Source of the DNA: Casuarina equisetifolia
Lineage: Eukaryota; Streptophyta; Magnoliopsida; Fagales; Casuarinaceae
NCBI GenBank assembly: GCA_028551475.1
Contig: CM052357.1
Coordinates: 26,557,745 to 26,621,744, forward strand
Direction of reading: 5' to 3'
DNA: 64,000 nucleotides
The notes under the pieces were generated by a model. The model ran no database searches, was not told where the DNA came from, and saw nothing but the letters and a program-made list of their open reading frames with translations. Of the stretch, positions 10,004-24,426 are shown in pieces. How positions within the stretch are numbered: position 1 is the first letter of the stretch; each line of letters starts with the position of its first letter. A program made the translations under genes and the position numbers.

Positions 10004-13000
10004 GCCGACCTTTTCCACCTGATTCGTCGAGACACAGCACCTTTCTTGCATCAGGCTGCGCTTTCAAGGACCCACCACAGCCAAGCTGACGTACTTTACA
10101 GGTTAGGACGTAGTTTCAAGTGTCCACCCATTCCGCTTGGGTTTGTCCACGCAAATTTATTTTTCTATCATATCCTGCCTCCATTCACCGCTTGTGATGT
10201 CTTGCCCCTCGTACAAATGCTTCATCCTTTTAAAAAGAGCCATAGATGTTCCGTTTCCAATCAAGTAATCGTTCCCTCTTGCTGATTATCGTCCGTTGCT
10301 GAGGGGAGCCATCAATCTTGCAAATCAAACGGTTCAGATGTTTTGTAAGATTGAAAAATGCACAGTATCTGCCATTAATATTATCTAACGGCTGGATTTT
10401 TATTGTTGTAAATTTAAATTTACTAGTGCATAGTTTGTACAACACGAGGAAGGGGGGAAGTAGATAATAAGAGTATTCACTTCCTTCATGCCTTAGCCCA
10501 TCTACAATTGTTTATGATATCAGAATTATTTTGTCGAAAGTTTTCAATCCGATGACATCTATATCTTCAAATACCTCCACCTCTTTTACCTAAAATTGGG
10601 CATTATTTTATTCCTTCCATAGGCATCAAGCTAGATGACAACAATTACATGGTTAAGAGAAGTTAGAATTCTACCTCATTATCGAGCAAGTCAACTTCTC
10701 TCAATAGTGGACAGTTCAATATTTTATCCAACTTGACTATTGACAAACCGAAATTCCAATATGGCAAAGATTAGCTTCTAAAATCCATCTTACAAATCCC
10801 AAAGAAATCAGGTCATCATCTTCCTTATCTTCTTTAGCCAAAATCACCTTATCTTTAATGCATCTGTTAGCAATGGACAATTAACATCTTGGTGGAAAAT
10901 TGCCTTAACTAAAAATGGAAAATTTATACTCCTCTCAAAGCAATGTTATTTTAAGTGAAATATTGAGGTTTTTAATTGTTTTTTTTTATAGATATGATAA
11001 CTTTTATAATGCTAAGGTATCCATGCACTTCTATACTTTAATATTTATTAATATAATTTACCTTTCCATTAAAAAAATTAGAAATAAAAAATCTATGGGT
11101 TTGACAAATCAAAATCACTCAACAGGACAAGTGTTGCGGAAGTGACCACAGTGGCCAAAGGCTTCTAATAAGCTATTTTGGAGCTGCATAAAAAGAAAAG
11201 TATTATAACGACTGGATTTTGTTCTTTTAAATTTAAGATTGTGTGCATACTTTGTCTATAGATAGTGCATGGATTTTCTTATACTCGCTCACTCTTAAGT
11301 ATGAAGAAGCTATGTGGATCCAATTCTAAAGCAACGAGGTGACACAATTGAAACCAATGTTTTGATACGATACGATCACGAGGACATATGGCGTGCTGAT
11401 TTGACAGAAGACTCACTAGCAGGCAAGGTACGTGGGACGTAAATGGCGTGCAAGTGGGACAGATGGCTTATTGGCAAGCAAGGGAACTTGAGTCCTTAGA
11501 CTCAATTTTGTACACTGTTCCTAGCAAAGAACGTGGTCGGGGCTGGTAGCTTGTCTAGCTATTTGCTTTAATGAATTTAAGTTGCTTTTATATTTCAGTA
11601 GGCTGCGTCTGACACTCGTCCTAAATGAGGTTTGTAAAACACTGTAACGTAGGACTGTGTACTACTTGCTGTTAGGGAACACATGTCAGTTGTTTTTGTA
11701 GTCTTTAGTTCTGAATCCATCCAAAACTGAGACATTTATTTAAAGACTTGAATGGAAATGAAAGAAAAGCAAGTTATCCCTCAAAAAAAGGCCTGGAGGA
11801 TCGGGTTTCCCTCGAAAGAGACCCATTTCTCTCTCTCTCTCTCTCTCTCTCCCGAGGTCCTCCCTCACAGCCACCATTGCTCGTAGAAACAAGCCAGTAA
11901 CTCCCTCTTGGGAGATTTCCCAGTTAACCAACCCTTAACCAGAACTTACGCCCAAGCTCTCAACATGATACCACCCTCTCTTTCTTTAAATTGAACTTGA
12001 AATTTTCATTTTTTTAAAAAAAAAAGAGAGAGATAAAAAAAAAAGTAATATGTGACACACATCCACATTGTTTTTAATAAATAGCTCGTATTGGCTTTGT
12101 GAAAATTCTTATATACATGTTCTTGGAATCATTGTATATATGATCTTCATATCTGCTTTTGGCTTGAAGGGGATAGTTGTGACATTAAACTAACTTGAAA
12201 GGTCATATGATGTAAAGCTATGTTGCAATGCAAATGATACCATAATGTCAAGCATCTTATTAAGAGAGATCATGATATGTCAAGTTGAGAAAAATACGTA
12301 AAGCTTCAAAGTACATGGGTGAATTGCAAAGATATTGATTAAACATACTTTAATTTTTTATTAGTAAATTTAGCTTTATAAATAGTTTGGATAAGTTCTC
12401 ATTATGCTTTCATTACTCTTTCTAGCATATGTTAAAGATATGTTTAACACCTTCCCTAATTCTAACAACATAAACCTATGTGATCTCAACACCACCACCG
12501 CATCACACTTAACGCTTAAAAGACTCACAATATCAATTATGAAAAACATATGAACCATGCCTTCCCCAAAATCTCAAATTCCCTCTAATCATTAGAAGCT
12601 TCGTCCAAGTCTATGAACTACAACTCAAACACCATCAACCATTGCTCAAACATAACTAAGTCACTTCTATGAAAAAACCAGCACTCCACTGTTTAGAAAA
12701 ACAATAGAAAGTAAGTGATAGTTTTTATGGACAAATAGTATAGATACACAGTGATCTTACAAAGTAATGTAGCAAATAATTTGCTTACCAAAGAAAGAAT
12801 GGGAAGAGGCTATCAAACCTTAAACTTTGGAATAAAGTCTTCTTGAGACATATGTTTTAAAATTTCATTAACCTCTCTAACTCTTAACTATAGAGTAAAT
12901 AAATTTACAATATAAAATACAAAAGAACTTCAATAGCATAGTTTGATATAAAAAAAAATTCTATAGTATGAAGTGGAAAGGCCTCTTCAAACTAGGGCCC

Positions 13001-16000
13001 AATATTACCTTAATTCTCTCCAAGTCTACATATTGCTATAAAGAAACTTACAAGAATCTCTAACTAGTTGATGAAAAAATGGATTGATATAATCTAATTT
13101 AGACTGATAGTATCAACAAATACAATTTCATTAGATGACTAGTCTATCAACATAGACTTTCAATAATAAAAGAAATTGTACATTGGCTTCATTTGGTTAA
13201 CTTATATTATAATTTCTATCTATTTCATGTAGAAACTAAGAGTCATTTCTTTTTTCAATATACATAAACAAGGATAATTTGGAAGAGAATCATCACTCAG
13301 AATAGAATCTAACATTGTATTGGAGGATGGAATTAAGACCTACAATGGATGATCATAGCAACTAAACAAAGGGATTTAACTTATTAAGATATCTTTTTTA
13401 ACTTCCATTTTTTGTTTATGAGTTAAATGCAGTAGAAACACTTTTAGAGCAAGATAACTAACATCCAAATCTTGTTAGCAAAAGTAAGAAAAATTATATA
13501 ACGGAGAGTTTTTTGTTTCAAAATGTAAAATTATCCCGACAAAATGTCTTTTTAAGAGAGATTTGGAGGCTTCTAACTTCCACCTTTACATAACTAAAGC
13601 TTTTGTAATGCTAAGTCTACCACAATGCATCCATACACTAAAATCTATTAATGTAATCTTAACTTCCCCCCCCCCCCCCAAAAAAAAAAAAATTAATATT
13701 TTGTAAAGAAATAGGAAGATATTGAGAAAAGTAGGGAAATCCCTTTCATCCAATGACTTCACCTTTTCTTTCCTAAGCATATGTTTTGTTGAACAACTTC
13801 TATAGTTTTAAACTAATTTATTCCAATTTTGTGAAGGTGGGTTTTCTTAGAGATTCCATTGTATGTAATTGCCTTGTTATATGTTTCTTATGGAGATTAA
13901 CACTTTTTGGAAACGTTCTAACAAGGTTACAATAGAATATATTGGGATGTGACTCAACTAAAAAGATTATGCCTACGATTTTGGATCTAAGGTATTGTAT
14001 TACTTAACCACGTTTGTAACATTTATCCATCGTAAAAATTAGTACTTTTGTATTCATACGTGTATATTTGATAACAATTCAGTTACGTATAAATAATCAT
14101 ATGATAAACGTCTTGAACTTTACCGATCTTATAAAACTTTCTTAGAATCAATTGTATAAACTACGTGGACTTCATCCATGTTACGCATCTTCGTCAATGT
14201 TTCAACAGGAAAAGAAGCACGTCATTCATACATGCGCACCATCTAGCTCCAATTGCAAAAGAAATCACTACCATCCATCGTGCTTCAGCAATTATTGACC
14301 TACCACCACTATAATATGATATGTAGAAATGCAAAATAAGTCCAACTATGTCATATGGACTATTTATGTTTGTATCATCTATTTATTATGACACTCGACG
14401 GTTTCATACTTACACGTATATCCTCTCAATAACTTTACGCAAAAGTTGTTAAATATTTGATATCAACAATTGAGTTGTTCAACAAAACATTTGGAGAGCA
14501 TGTGGTATGCCCTTGGACCTTTTGTTTTGGCTGGTTATGCTCAATTAGGTCATACTAAAGTGAGGCTAAGGTTTTGTCCTTTATAATGATAGCACTATTA
14601 GTTGAACTTATAATAAGAAAAGAGTCCTTGGTCTTTATTTTATATGTATACTCCAGCTGTGAACTTAATTGAAAATTGTGTAACAATTACGAGCCAAAGT
14701 TGATGAATATGTTGATTCTAACAAATTTATTGGTTGTCAAAACTAAGGGTGTAAAACTTCTTAAATCAAAGAGAATTACAGAAGCTTATTATCATGGAAG
14801 AAAATTAGGGTGGATGATCATGGTTGTCGAATGGCAGTGCAACAATTTGAATGGATGAGATTGATGCCAAAGATGTTGATATTCACTGAGCTGAGGGATC
14901 CAGGTGAATGTTTGAGAAGAGAGAGAGCTTGGGATGGGGGAGCGTACGCAGAGGTTAGGTGGATGGTCTATTTGAAATGAGGATTATTACTAAACATCAA
15001 TGAAACTGAGAGGAAAGAGTCAACAATATTAATAGGTACCTCAAGGGATTTCGTGGGTATATTCTACTAGAAATTTCCTAGTTATCGATGCTCATTCTTT
15101 AATTCTCTTATTCTTTATCACAAAAAGGGCCTGTAAGCAATGCCTTTGGACAATATCACATGAGCAGTTACATTAAATGCTAAGGTGCCTTTGTTATGAT
15201 ACCGACGGATTAAATGCAAGATTTTGGGAAAATTTCAACTAAAATCAGATGGTGGCAATAGTTTTCAATAACAAATGATAGGTTTCATTTTCATTCTTCC
15301 ACTATTGACGTGATTGTTTTCACCAGGCAGGTGTGGACATCAAAGGCAAAAGTCAGCATGATTCCTTAGGCTCCGCGTGGAAACTTAGTGCAATTATTGA
15401 GCCAGCATCAAGAAATAAGACAAAAATAGAAACAAAAGATTATTTGGGTTGGACTTTGTCCTGGCTGGCTTGTCAAGCACTCGAGTATAGAGGCAATACA
15501 AATGAATTCCTCCTGGTCGTCCCCTAGAATTCATAGAAATTAGAATACAAGAATTATCTTTTCCATCAAAAAAAAAAACACAAGCAAACGTCAAGAAGCC
15601 AAGGAAAGACCTCGCACGGGTGGAGGAGTGGCAATTTGCTAGAGTAAAGGCCAGACTAAGAGAAGTGACCTTTTATCCTGTTAATGGGAACAAATGTGGA
15701 AGACACACTTTTACGGGGTTGGAACTTTCCTTTTTGACAGTCATATTGTCCAACAAAGCATGCGGAGATTAATTTAGAGTCAATTTTATTAAAGCTTGCA
15801 CTCCTATTGAAGGAGTCAGCCCAAAGGCCGGGTTGTGACAAACAAACAGACGAAGACCCGTTTGCATATCCAAATTAATCAACCAAGAATTTAAATCTTA
15901 TCTAGGTTTCTTGGTAAATTCAAATATTATCTAGTTCAATCTTCTTTAGAGCCCTAGGAAAATTCGTCCTTGTATCAAACTAACTTAAATCCCTATATAA

Positions 16001-17220
16001 TTATGCATTGTAATTGATTCTTTTCGAGTAATTTTGAAATAGAAATTTCTTCCAGTTTTTAGGGACTTCATTGTTTTTTGTTTTTTGGCAAATGTTGACT
16101 ACTAGTTTCTCAATTACTCCAATTTGACTAACAGCACTTTCCTTCAAAAACATCCCTTCCACAGTAATCATGACAGATCTTCAAGGTCATGAAGCCATAA
16201 TCTCAACAGTTTGAAAAGGCTTCAAAGATTTTGACCGCAAAGTCCTCGCTAGAACTTCAGAGGCTACAACTGGGAAAATTAATGTCAGGCTCTTCAAAGC
16301 ATAAAATCCTTTAAGATTTCAAGTAAAAAACGTAATCAAATAATACTAAGCTTAGATTCACTAAACAAAATAAATAAAAACTTTGGATCATTATTTGAGG
16401 ACTTGCATGCAGATGCATATGCACATTGACATGCAAAAGCTTAGAGTAGCAAAGTCTTCCAAGTAACCATATTCCGTTTTGATGTTAAATGAGCAATTCT
16501 AGAAGGGTTTAGCCAAAGATAGCAAGCAACAGGATCAGAGGACACCATTGTGTATTGGGATCTATCAAACCCATTTGATTTAAATAACACAGCAATGAAA
16601 CACATTTACACTGAGAAACCTTCAAATTATTTTTTCATGATAATAACTTTTGGCAATGTCAAGACACAGTAATGAGGAAAAAAGTTTAAAGATGTAGTTA
16701 TCAGAGCTTTCCGTGGGTATGTATCATCAAAAGTATCTTGTGAGTGGTTTATCCAAGTGAGGTTTGGACTTGTGGGATCCAAAACTCACAGCTGATTTTA
16801 AGATTTGACTAGATCCATCATACTGTGACCCATAATGCTCGAAAACCCCATGAATCCCAGCCACCCCTAACATTTAACCATTAGACTCGTTAAGCTTTAC
16901 CTAAAAGAGTACTTCTCTCGTTTTTGTTTTGTGTACAACAAACTACAACCAGGTGATCTTGAGGAACCAACAGCTTAAAATTAACGGCCACATTGGGATT
17001 ACATCATTGAAGATTATCCCTTGAATTCAACAAATTCCACGACAGAGTAGAAAGAATGCAGAACTCGATAGACAGAAATTTCAGAAAGTGAAATCCAACT
17101 CAAGAAAATCACAAACAAAAATAACCACTACTTGTTTAAAGAGAACCCCAAAAAATACAAATATGTAATTTTAAAACTTACTCAAATCATTATCAGCTAC
17201 CTAGATTATCTTCAAGTGGC
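10004..17220. other. 5' flank of CNGC copy A, collinear with that of copy B
   Basis: No supported gene. It aligns in order and orientation with 31206-36430. Paired landmarks: CTCTCAATAGTGGACAGTTC (10696 and 31471), the CATCACACTT/AACACTT block (about 12500 and 32560), the GCGCACCATCTAGCTC block (about 14234 and 33144), GAGGCTACAACTGGGAAAAT (16260 and 34457), and the AATCACAAACAAAAATAA-type block (about 17105 and 36320). About 10860-12000 has little counterpart in B. Also present: a (CT)n microsatellite at 11828-11852 and a C-run/A-run at 13667-13691. The short frames here have no domain, and their counterparts are not conserved in the other copy. Confidence 0.65.
10230..10620. other. Copy A-specific insertion (about 390 bp) in the CNGC flank
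   Basis: Copy A matches copy B up to TTCATCCTTTT (about 10225; 31390 in B) and resumes at GATGACAAC/AATTACATGG (about 10635; 31410 in B). The roughly 390 bp between is absent from B. It has no clear terminal repeats or coding capacity. It could be an insertion in A or a deletion in B. Confidence 0.45.
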
Positions 17221-18062
17221 AGTTGGACTTTGATCATATGTATTTTCTGTTGTAAGTCGATATTGAATTTAGGGGAGAAATCTCTGCAATTGGTATAGGC
17301 AGTTGAAGGGAACTGCTGAGTTATGTGCTGAGTTATATGATTATTTGTTTATGGGTTTTTTCGAGCCTTATTATAATTATCCATTAGTTATCCAAATTAG
17401 TTCACATGTGCGGGTTGGTTATCCAACCCTCACATGTCTATCATTTTTTGGTTTTATACCCTTGTATTAGTGTACGTGATTCTTGGAGATTGTCTCCATA
17501 AGTCTTAGTTTTCGCCAATATTTGGGTACTTAAATCATGAATGTAGTTTCTTTCATAATATTGGAGCTGCTCGAAATTTGTTCCCATCGTTTGTTGCAAT
17601 TCGTGATTCCTTGTCCTTTATCATCCATGTATTATGGGCAATAAAGTAGGAGTTCCAACAATCTTAAAGTTTTTTAGGTCAAAGGAAGCGTTCAAAAAGA
17701 GGAAAGAAAAAACTTCTACCAGATTGATTTGTTTGTCAACTCGTATCCCTTTACTTCCCTTTCATAACTTGTTGCGCCACTCCACGGAACGCCTCATCTT
17801 GTTCGTGACTCAGATCCTGCGCTCGAATCCCAACCCAGTCCCACAACCCGATTCCTTTCGACATTCCTATAGTGATGAAGACCAGGTTTTCACCTTCTGC
17901 TATGCCGTCCTTGCCACCATGGCCATGGAAGGCAAGAATCTGCCAACTCCTGGCTCAAATTCCTCTAAGACAACATATCCATTTTCACTCGCTCTCGAGG
18001 ATGTGATCGTAGCGATTTTGGTTCCTCAATTTCTATCGAGGACATAAGATTATTTGCCATAG
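17221..18062 (+). mobile_element. 5' part of a plus-strand copia element (probable LTR/leader and gag start)
   Basis: Homology between the two CNGC flanks stops near 17220, where a retroelement-like sequence begins, possibly an LTR from about 17249 (TGTTGTAAG). An open frame from 17634 to 18047 ends with a copia gag N-terminus-like segment (TTYPFSLALEDVI, then LVPQFLS). The gag reading stops at 18062 where another copia is inserted and resumes at about 24427: LFAIAM spans the junction when the insert is left out, matching the usual WxxAM block of copia gag. LTR limits are not certain, and I saw no clear primer-binding site. Confidence 0.5.
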
Positions 18063-18285
18063 TATCACAAAATGATAATGCCTATGAGTGAGAGAATCCC
18101 TTTGTATTGATACTACAATGAATTGTTCTATACATGTAGTAAATATATATCTATATCTATATATATATATATATACACATGCCTAAGATTGTCCTATATG
18201 GAAAGCATGTATAGGAAAATAATACACTTCACCAAATAAGGAACCTAATTAGGCAACCTATAATAATGTAAATTCTCCATTAACA
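18063..18285 (-). repeat. 3' LTR of the minus-strand copia
   Basis: About 223 bp, homologous to 24223-24421. Shared words include GAGAGAATCCCTTTGTATTG and CCTATTA/GCAACCTA blocks. It is longer than its partner because of an expanded TA-rich microsatellite near 18145-18177. Confidence 0.85.
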
Positions 18286-19216
18286 CTTCCCATCAAGTCA
18301 GAGATTTGAACAAATCAAATATTTTGAGCTTGGAGAAAAGATGTCAATGTTGTTTACTACATAGTACTTTAGTGAAAGATCTACAAGTTGTTTCTTAGAA
18401 GAGCCATAGCATGTGGTAATGATATTCTTGTTGTAATTTCACTCTTACATAATGACAACCGATTTCAATGTGTTTCATCCTCTCATGAAAAATTGGATTT
18501 ACAACAATCTTCTTTATTACTTCATTGTTGCAAAATAGAAAGATTGGTTCTTAAAGGTAAAACCAAAGTCTATGAGCAACCCCATAATCCATATAATTTC
18601 ACACATAATGATCTGCATTGCCTAATACTCAAGCCTCTATAAATGAAAGAGAAACAATTGGTTGCTTCTTTACTTGCTAGGATATCAAAAGAGTTTCGAA
18701 GTATTACGTAAAAACTCATAGTCAACCTCTGCATCATAAGATAGGTTTTGTAGTCATAATCACAATAAGTCTTCAACTCCATTTTTTATAGTGACAAGAA
18801 CATCAAGGTAAGGACCAAACAACTGTTGAGATATCTAATCACTTTCATATATGCCTTCATATAGGATTGTTTGGGTGCATGTATGAATTAACTAAGTAGT
18901 TGCACTAAGAAAGTAATGTCAGGTCTAGTAAGAATCAAACAAACAAGTCTACTAACCAATCTTTAGTAAGTTGAGGGATCTTCCAATAATCAATCATGTA
19001 GTTCTTCTTTTGAGTCAGTATCATATTCAATGCTTGTAAAATTTTTATTTTACTTAGAGATGTGCTCCAAAGTGTATTTGAGATATCCTTTCTAGTAAGT
19101 GAGCAATCTCAATTTCAAGCAAAAAATTTCAATTAGCCAACATTTTTCATGAAGAAGGTGAAATGTAAATAGTCTTTCTAATCCAATATGGTAGCCTAGC
19201 TATTTCTTATGATTAG

Positions 19217-20830
19217 TGTTGGAAAATAGGGTTTTGTTGTGACTAAAAATATTTTCTTGTAAATATCAACTCTCAAATTATGTTTTTCTAAATGTGCAAA
19301 AAGAAAAACTATAGGAAGTAAAAGGTGTACAAATTATACTCTTACATTCTCTTATAAAATATACTCTTAAAGTATTTGTTACATATATTCAAATAAATGT
19401 TGATTATTTAAATATATTGTTTATTTAAATATTTCTTCAAAAAATATGAAATATCTTTGAATATATTTTAGGAATATGATACTTGGTTTAGTGAAATTGC
19501 AAGAACAATATATGAGTTTAAGTTCAATATATGCAATACATTATAAATGGATTGATATTGGACCAAGTATTGATAGTGAACCATGTTGATATTGGACCGA
19601 ATATACATGTTGAATATATAGTATTACTGGACTGGACTTTTGTTGCTGGACTGTGAGAACATAGGTGCAGCCCAAGTTCACGTCAGCCTGCCTGATCCCG
19701 TTCCCATTACAATGTCGCATTGATCATTATTAGAGGCTTCCTATTATGGTGTCGTATTGATCATTATCAGAGACTTCCATTACAGTGTTGTCTTGATCAC
19801 ATCAGAAGCTTCCTTGATATGCTTGCTGACTACGACGTTTCTCACTTAAGGGCACATAAGAGACACTTATCTCTCGAGGGGTCATGCCCTAGCCGCATCA
19901 TTCTTACTTCAACGCTGCCTTTGCCTCTCTCAAGCGCCGAAGCTTCAATGGGATGAATCTGGAGGAGATGAGTTGTCAGATCAGATTTTGAATCAAAAGG
20001 TTGAAATGAGGCTGATTTGATGGACAGTCTACTATTCCCAACGAATATAAGGCTATGGTTCAGGTTTGACTCAAAAAGAAAACCCTAGATTTGCTTCTAT
20101 TTAAAGGAGATGTGTTCGTGAAGGTTATTGATTGATGAGGAACATTTATTTGAAGCATTTTCTTTATGAAGATAATCTACTCAACTTACTTACCATTTGA
20201 TTCGAGATCATACATCATTCGGTGGTTTACAAGCTCTCAGTGATATTCAATTATTCGGTTTAATCTTTGATAATATCATCAATTATAGCTTGTATAACAT
20301 TATTTATGTGTTGATTTCACTTATAAACATTCTCTGCATATGAATCTTAAGGAAAATCTGAAACCCTAATTTCACCAAATTAGGGATTTCGTAATAGGAG
20401 CTTTGTATCTTAATATATTTGTTTGAATAGCTCCTTTAACCAGCAATATCCCATACACTGACATATTATTTAGGGATTTGCTATTGTATATGATCTTTTG
20501 ATCAATATTTCTATTCGAACTTGGTAATTCCTTTGAGAAGGGATTAGTTGGATTAGGGAGAACGTGTTCTCCTAATCAGATTGAGTAAAGGTGATTTCAA
20601 TCAGTTTGATTGAAGGAGAAGAGGGTGGATGTAGGACTCTAAGATAGAGTGCCAAACCACCGTGGTAAATTGGGTGTTGATTCTCTTACTCTTTCTTTGA
20701 TTACATATTTCTGTTTGATTGCATATTATCATCCAAGTTGTTAAACTAATTGATTATATTTTTAGAAAGAAACAATTTTTAGTACAATAACAATTCAACC
20801 CCCTTTCTTGTTAGGCCATAAAACCCAGCA
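19217..20830 (+). repeat. Solo LTR, 1614 bp, of a SIRE/Maximus-type copia, inserted in the RT of the older copia
   Basis: Starts TGTTGGAAAATAGG and ends AAACCCAGCA, flanked by a perfect 5-bp duplication ATTAG (19212-19216 and 20831-20835). The 3' part has GTGGATGTAGGACT, CCAAACCACCGTGGTAAATT and TTCAACCCCCTTTC, typical of long SIRE/Maximus LTRs. There is no pol sequence inside, so this is a solo LTR. It cuts the minus-strand copia RT directly after the VDDILI codons. A short internal triplication (about 19709-19815, with TTGATCA(T)TAT and AGGCTTCC / AGACTTCC / GAAGCTTCC words) is present. Confidence 0.88.
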
Positions 20831-23800
20831 ATTAGAATATCATCCACATTAATAAGTAAACAACAAAAGATTGATCATGAATTTAGTAAAAAGGGAGTAA
20901 TCATGTTAAGACTGATAAAAGCCATATGTAATAAGGGCTACTATGAATTTTGCATTTCATTGGCAAAAGGAAAGTTTCAAACTATATAAAGATTTGTGCA
21001 ATCTGCAAAGTAAACCCTTCCCTTTATTGCAAAATTCAAAGAAAAGCTTCATTAATCAAAAAGGTTTCCATAAAGGAATGTGTTTTGACCATTCATTTAA
21101 AAAGTAGAACAATTATAAATTATAGCAATGGTGATGATGAATCAGATGATAACATATTTCATAATGGGTGAGAAGGTATCCTAATAATCAATGCCCTCTC
21201 TTTGGCTACTAACCAAGCTTTATAACTTTCAGCAAAACCATCAATACAATACTTAACCTTATAGATCTATTTATAATTCACAAGACATCAATTAGGGGGC
21301 AAGATAACCAAATCCTAGATATGATTAGCCTCGAGAGTGATGAGTTCATTATTCATGCCAATAACCCAATTAGGATCTTGAAAGGCTTTTTGAAAAGAAT
21401 AAGGCTCATGGTTGGCAAAGATGGACACAATAAAGTCCTAGTGATAGGGCTTGCATTAGTTAAGAGAGATGTAATTTTATGTACAAAATGATTCTAGGAC
21501 TAAATTTTTTGTATGCATCAAATGTAATGATGTAACATTGACAATAAAAAACATGTAGATATTCCAAAATGAGTGTCTTTCCAAAAAGACATTCAAAAGG
21601 AGTTACTTATAAAAGGAAGATGAAAGGAGTCAATTAATAGGGTAAGACACATTTAAGATGCATTCATCCCAAAGCTAAAGGGGAATGTGGGCCTAAAAAA
21701 GTAAAGCCCAAGTCACATGTAACTAATGACTACTTACATTCAACCACTTTATTTTGTTATAAAGTATAAACACATGAGCTTTCATGGATGATGTCTCTGG
21801 TGGAAAAAAAAAACTTCAAAAGTGAAAAATTCAATGTCATTGTCAAAGTAGATAAGATTAACCATGGTCCTGAATTGAGTGTGGATCATTGAGAGAGAAA
21901 ACTGAATTATTAAGAAAACTTAGCTTTTGTATTGAAGAAGAGACTTCTAAGTAGCATAGGAAAAATCATCCACAATAGTTAAAAAACAATAAGCATTATC
22001 ATGGATGGGATGTTTGTAGGGCCCCAAAAACTTCCAACTGAACTATTAAGAGATTTTTTCATTGTTTGGCTCAAAGGAAAAGGTTTGTATATTTGTTTGG
22101 CAAAGACGTAAATCAAACCAAAAAAATAAAAATAAAAAGTCTAAGAAGGATATTGATTTGCCATGTGGAAAATAAGATTTTTAAAGACTAAGATATCGAT
22201 GTCAAAAAAAATTCATTATAAATACCAAATTACAAGCAAGTATTGCTTGTTACGATTACTATTTAGAATTGAAAACAAAAAAAAAACTCAAACAAACATA
22301 ATTAAAAAAAATTTGGAATGTCCAAACATAGATAATAAAATCTCTCTTCAACCTTGCCAAGCCCAATCAATGCCCCAATCATATAGTACTAGAAAACACA
22401 AAAATTGTCAAAGAAAAGCACCACATAGTTATTATCATAAGTCAATTAATGAATGGATAAAAGATTGTGTCAAAAATAAAAGGTAAATAAAATATGTTTG
22501 AGATGGAATTTGGAACTAAGCCTGAAATGTCCTATATAAGTAACCAAGCTATGGTTTGATCATGCAAGTGGATAAATATGGATGATGTACATGAATAGGA
22601 CAAATCTAAAATATGTAAACACTAATATGGTCATTAGCCCCATAATTTATAATCCATGTAAAATTTAGAGGCCTAGAGGTAAGAATTGTAAATGTAAAGT
22701 TGGCACTTAGACTAGATGGTCTCATCTAATTGAGAAAGGTCACCATCTTATGGTATTTGTTTTTCATCAAGCTTATCCCAACAAGTCCTCCAAAGGCACT
22801 TCCTAGAGCAAGAGACATAAGGCCTAACAAGCCCATGTTAGGATAAGATAGTGGAAATGGTTTGCCATAGAAAAAGAGTCCATCATGTGCACCTACTTTA
22901 CAAAACAAGTCATGATACTAAGGCCTAATGCCATTAAGCCTCCTCATGTTCCCCTTTTTTCATTTGGTTTTCCATCTTAGAAAAGACCCCACAAGTAGAA
23001 ATAAGCCTCTCTAACATGACCCATTTTCTTGTAATGGGTACAATAAGGCTTCTACTTGAAATAAGCTTCCATAGCAATGACAAAGCCTAACCTTCCAAGC
23101 CCACCAATGGAGGGAACAATCAACCTGTGTGAGCCAAAAATGCCCTAACCCTCATGGTCACCAAAACCATCACTAGGAATATTATTGGCATTGTAACAAA
23201 GGCTAATGAAACCAACAACATTGCCTACCACTATTAATGCTAGCATGTTACCAGGTTTTTTGCTCAGACATCACACACATGCACTTTAAGGAGGGCAAGG
23301 AATCATATGAGAGAAAGATAGTCCAAAGGTTTTAGAATTCATCCAACAAGCCAAGGAAGAACTTCACGGATTGATCCTTTTGTTTACATTCATAAAGGCA
23401 ATCATTTATCTTACAAGAGCAACTACCATAAGAACACCAAACGAGAAGCTTGTGAGATTCAAAATCTCCACACAAATCCTTTAGGTATATAAAGCAATTC
23501 ATGAACTCAGTGTTAATGTACCCTCTAACAAGCTTCAAAACAGTTATGGCTTGCTTCAAGCCATATCGCTAAGTCATTGTCACTTTATTGAATGATTTGC
23601 ACATTATTACCCAAATTTTGATGAACTTTTAAGTATAAGAGACAAGGTCCTCCAATGTGGGATTGACAAAATTGATAACCCAAGTCTTGACAATAGTGCG
23701 GCATTCATCCCAATGTTCTGCCCCATTATCATCCCGTGCAAGGCATGGTAACTTCTCACACAAAAACCTAGTTTGTTTCTGGCTAGGAAAACAATTTAAA

Positions 23801-24222
23801 TATGCTCCTTCTAAAGGTGATAGTTGATCTTGCCATTAATTAGCACAACACAATGTTGGTAATTTGCAAATCAGTGGTTGTAAGGTGATCAAGGTTGCAA
23901 ATTAGGGCCAAATTCACAATACTAACAATGGGAGAGGTGGAATCAACCATTAATTCAACAAAAGGGATGATCCGAGCAGCAACCAAGGTTCATGTGGCAA
24001 AATTGAAATTTCTAAAAGGGGTGAAGGTAATTTAGTTATTTATGGGTAGGGCAACAACTAGGCTTTTTGAATGGAAATTGTGGGTAAGTGAAAAAAAAAA
24101 TAGATAAATTGTTTGAAAGGTATTTGAAAAAAAAAAGCAAAAGGAAGATTCTCAACCTAACTTGTTTTCTAGGCTAAGGGTGAAAATAATTAGTCTCAAG
24201 AATAACGAGGTTCAAAATACCA

Positions 24223-24421
24223 TATCACAAAATAATGATACCTATGAGAGAGAGAATCCCTTTGTATTGATACCAAAGCAAATTTTTTTTATACATGTTA
24301 TACATATATATATAGGCCTACGACTATCTTGTATGGAAAGGATTTATAAGGAAATAATACATTGCACCAAATAAAGAAACAAATTGGGCAACCTACAATA
24401 AATAAAGATCCTCCATTAACA
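24223..24421 (-). repeat. 5' LTR of the minus-strand copia
   Basis: About 199 bp, partner of 18063-18285. On the minus strand it begins TGTTAATGGAGGATC and ends TTTTGTGATA, followed by a degenerate tRNA-Met-type primer site. Clear sequence differences from the other LTR indicate an old insertion. Confidence 0.85.
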
Positions 24422-24426
24422 CATGG

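Larger units (their letters stand above)
18063..24421 (-). mobile_element. Minus-strand Ty1/copia retrotransposon with both LTRs, nested and decayed
   Basis: Two related repeats bound the element (18063-18285 and 24223-24421). Their minus-strand 5' end is TGTTAATGGAG. A polypurine tract (TGATGGGAAG on the minus strand, 18286-18295) adjoins the left LTR, so that is the 3' LTR. Reading right to left on the minus strand: a degenerate primer site TGGTATTTTGAACC next to 24223; gag near 23950-23300 (FFLGLLDEF block); integrase-like debris 22000-21500; RT start near 21380-21200 (NPNWVIGMNNEL, IWDLV, SYKAWLVAK); RT active site NVDDILI near 20850-20829; C-terminal RNase H region near 18500-18300 (NPIFHERMKHIEIGCHYV). 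Stops are frequent. Flanks CATAG (18058-18062) and CATGG (24422-24426) fit a 5-bp target duplication with one change. A solo LTR interrupts the RT. Confidence 0.85.

Noticed and set aside
13586..13780. 64-codon minus-strand frame
   Set aside because: Crosses the C-run/A-run tract at 13667-13691, so it is low-complexity; copy B does not conserve it.
22163..22486. 107-codon plus-strand frame rich in Lys and Asn
   Set aside because: Antisense to the decayed minus-strand copia interior; composition reflects A-rich DNA.
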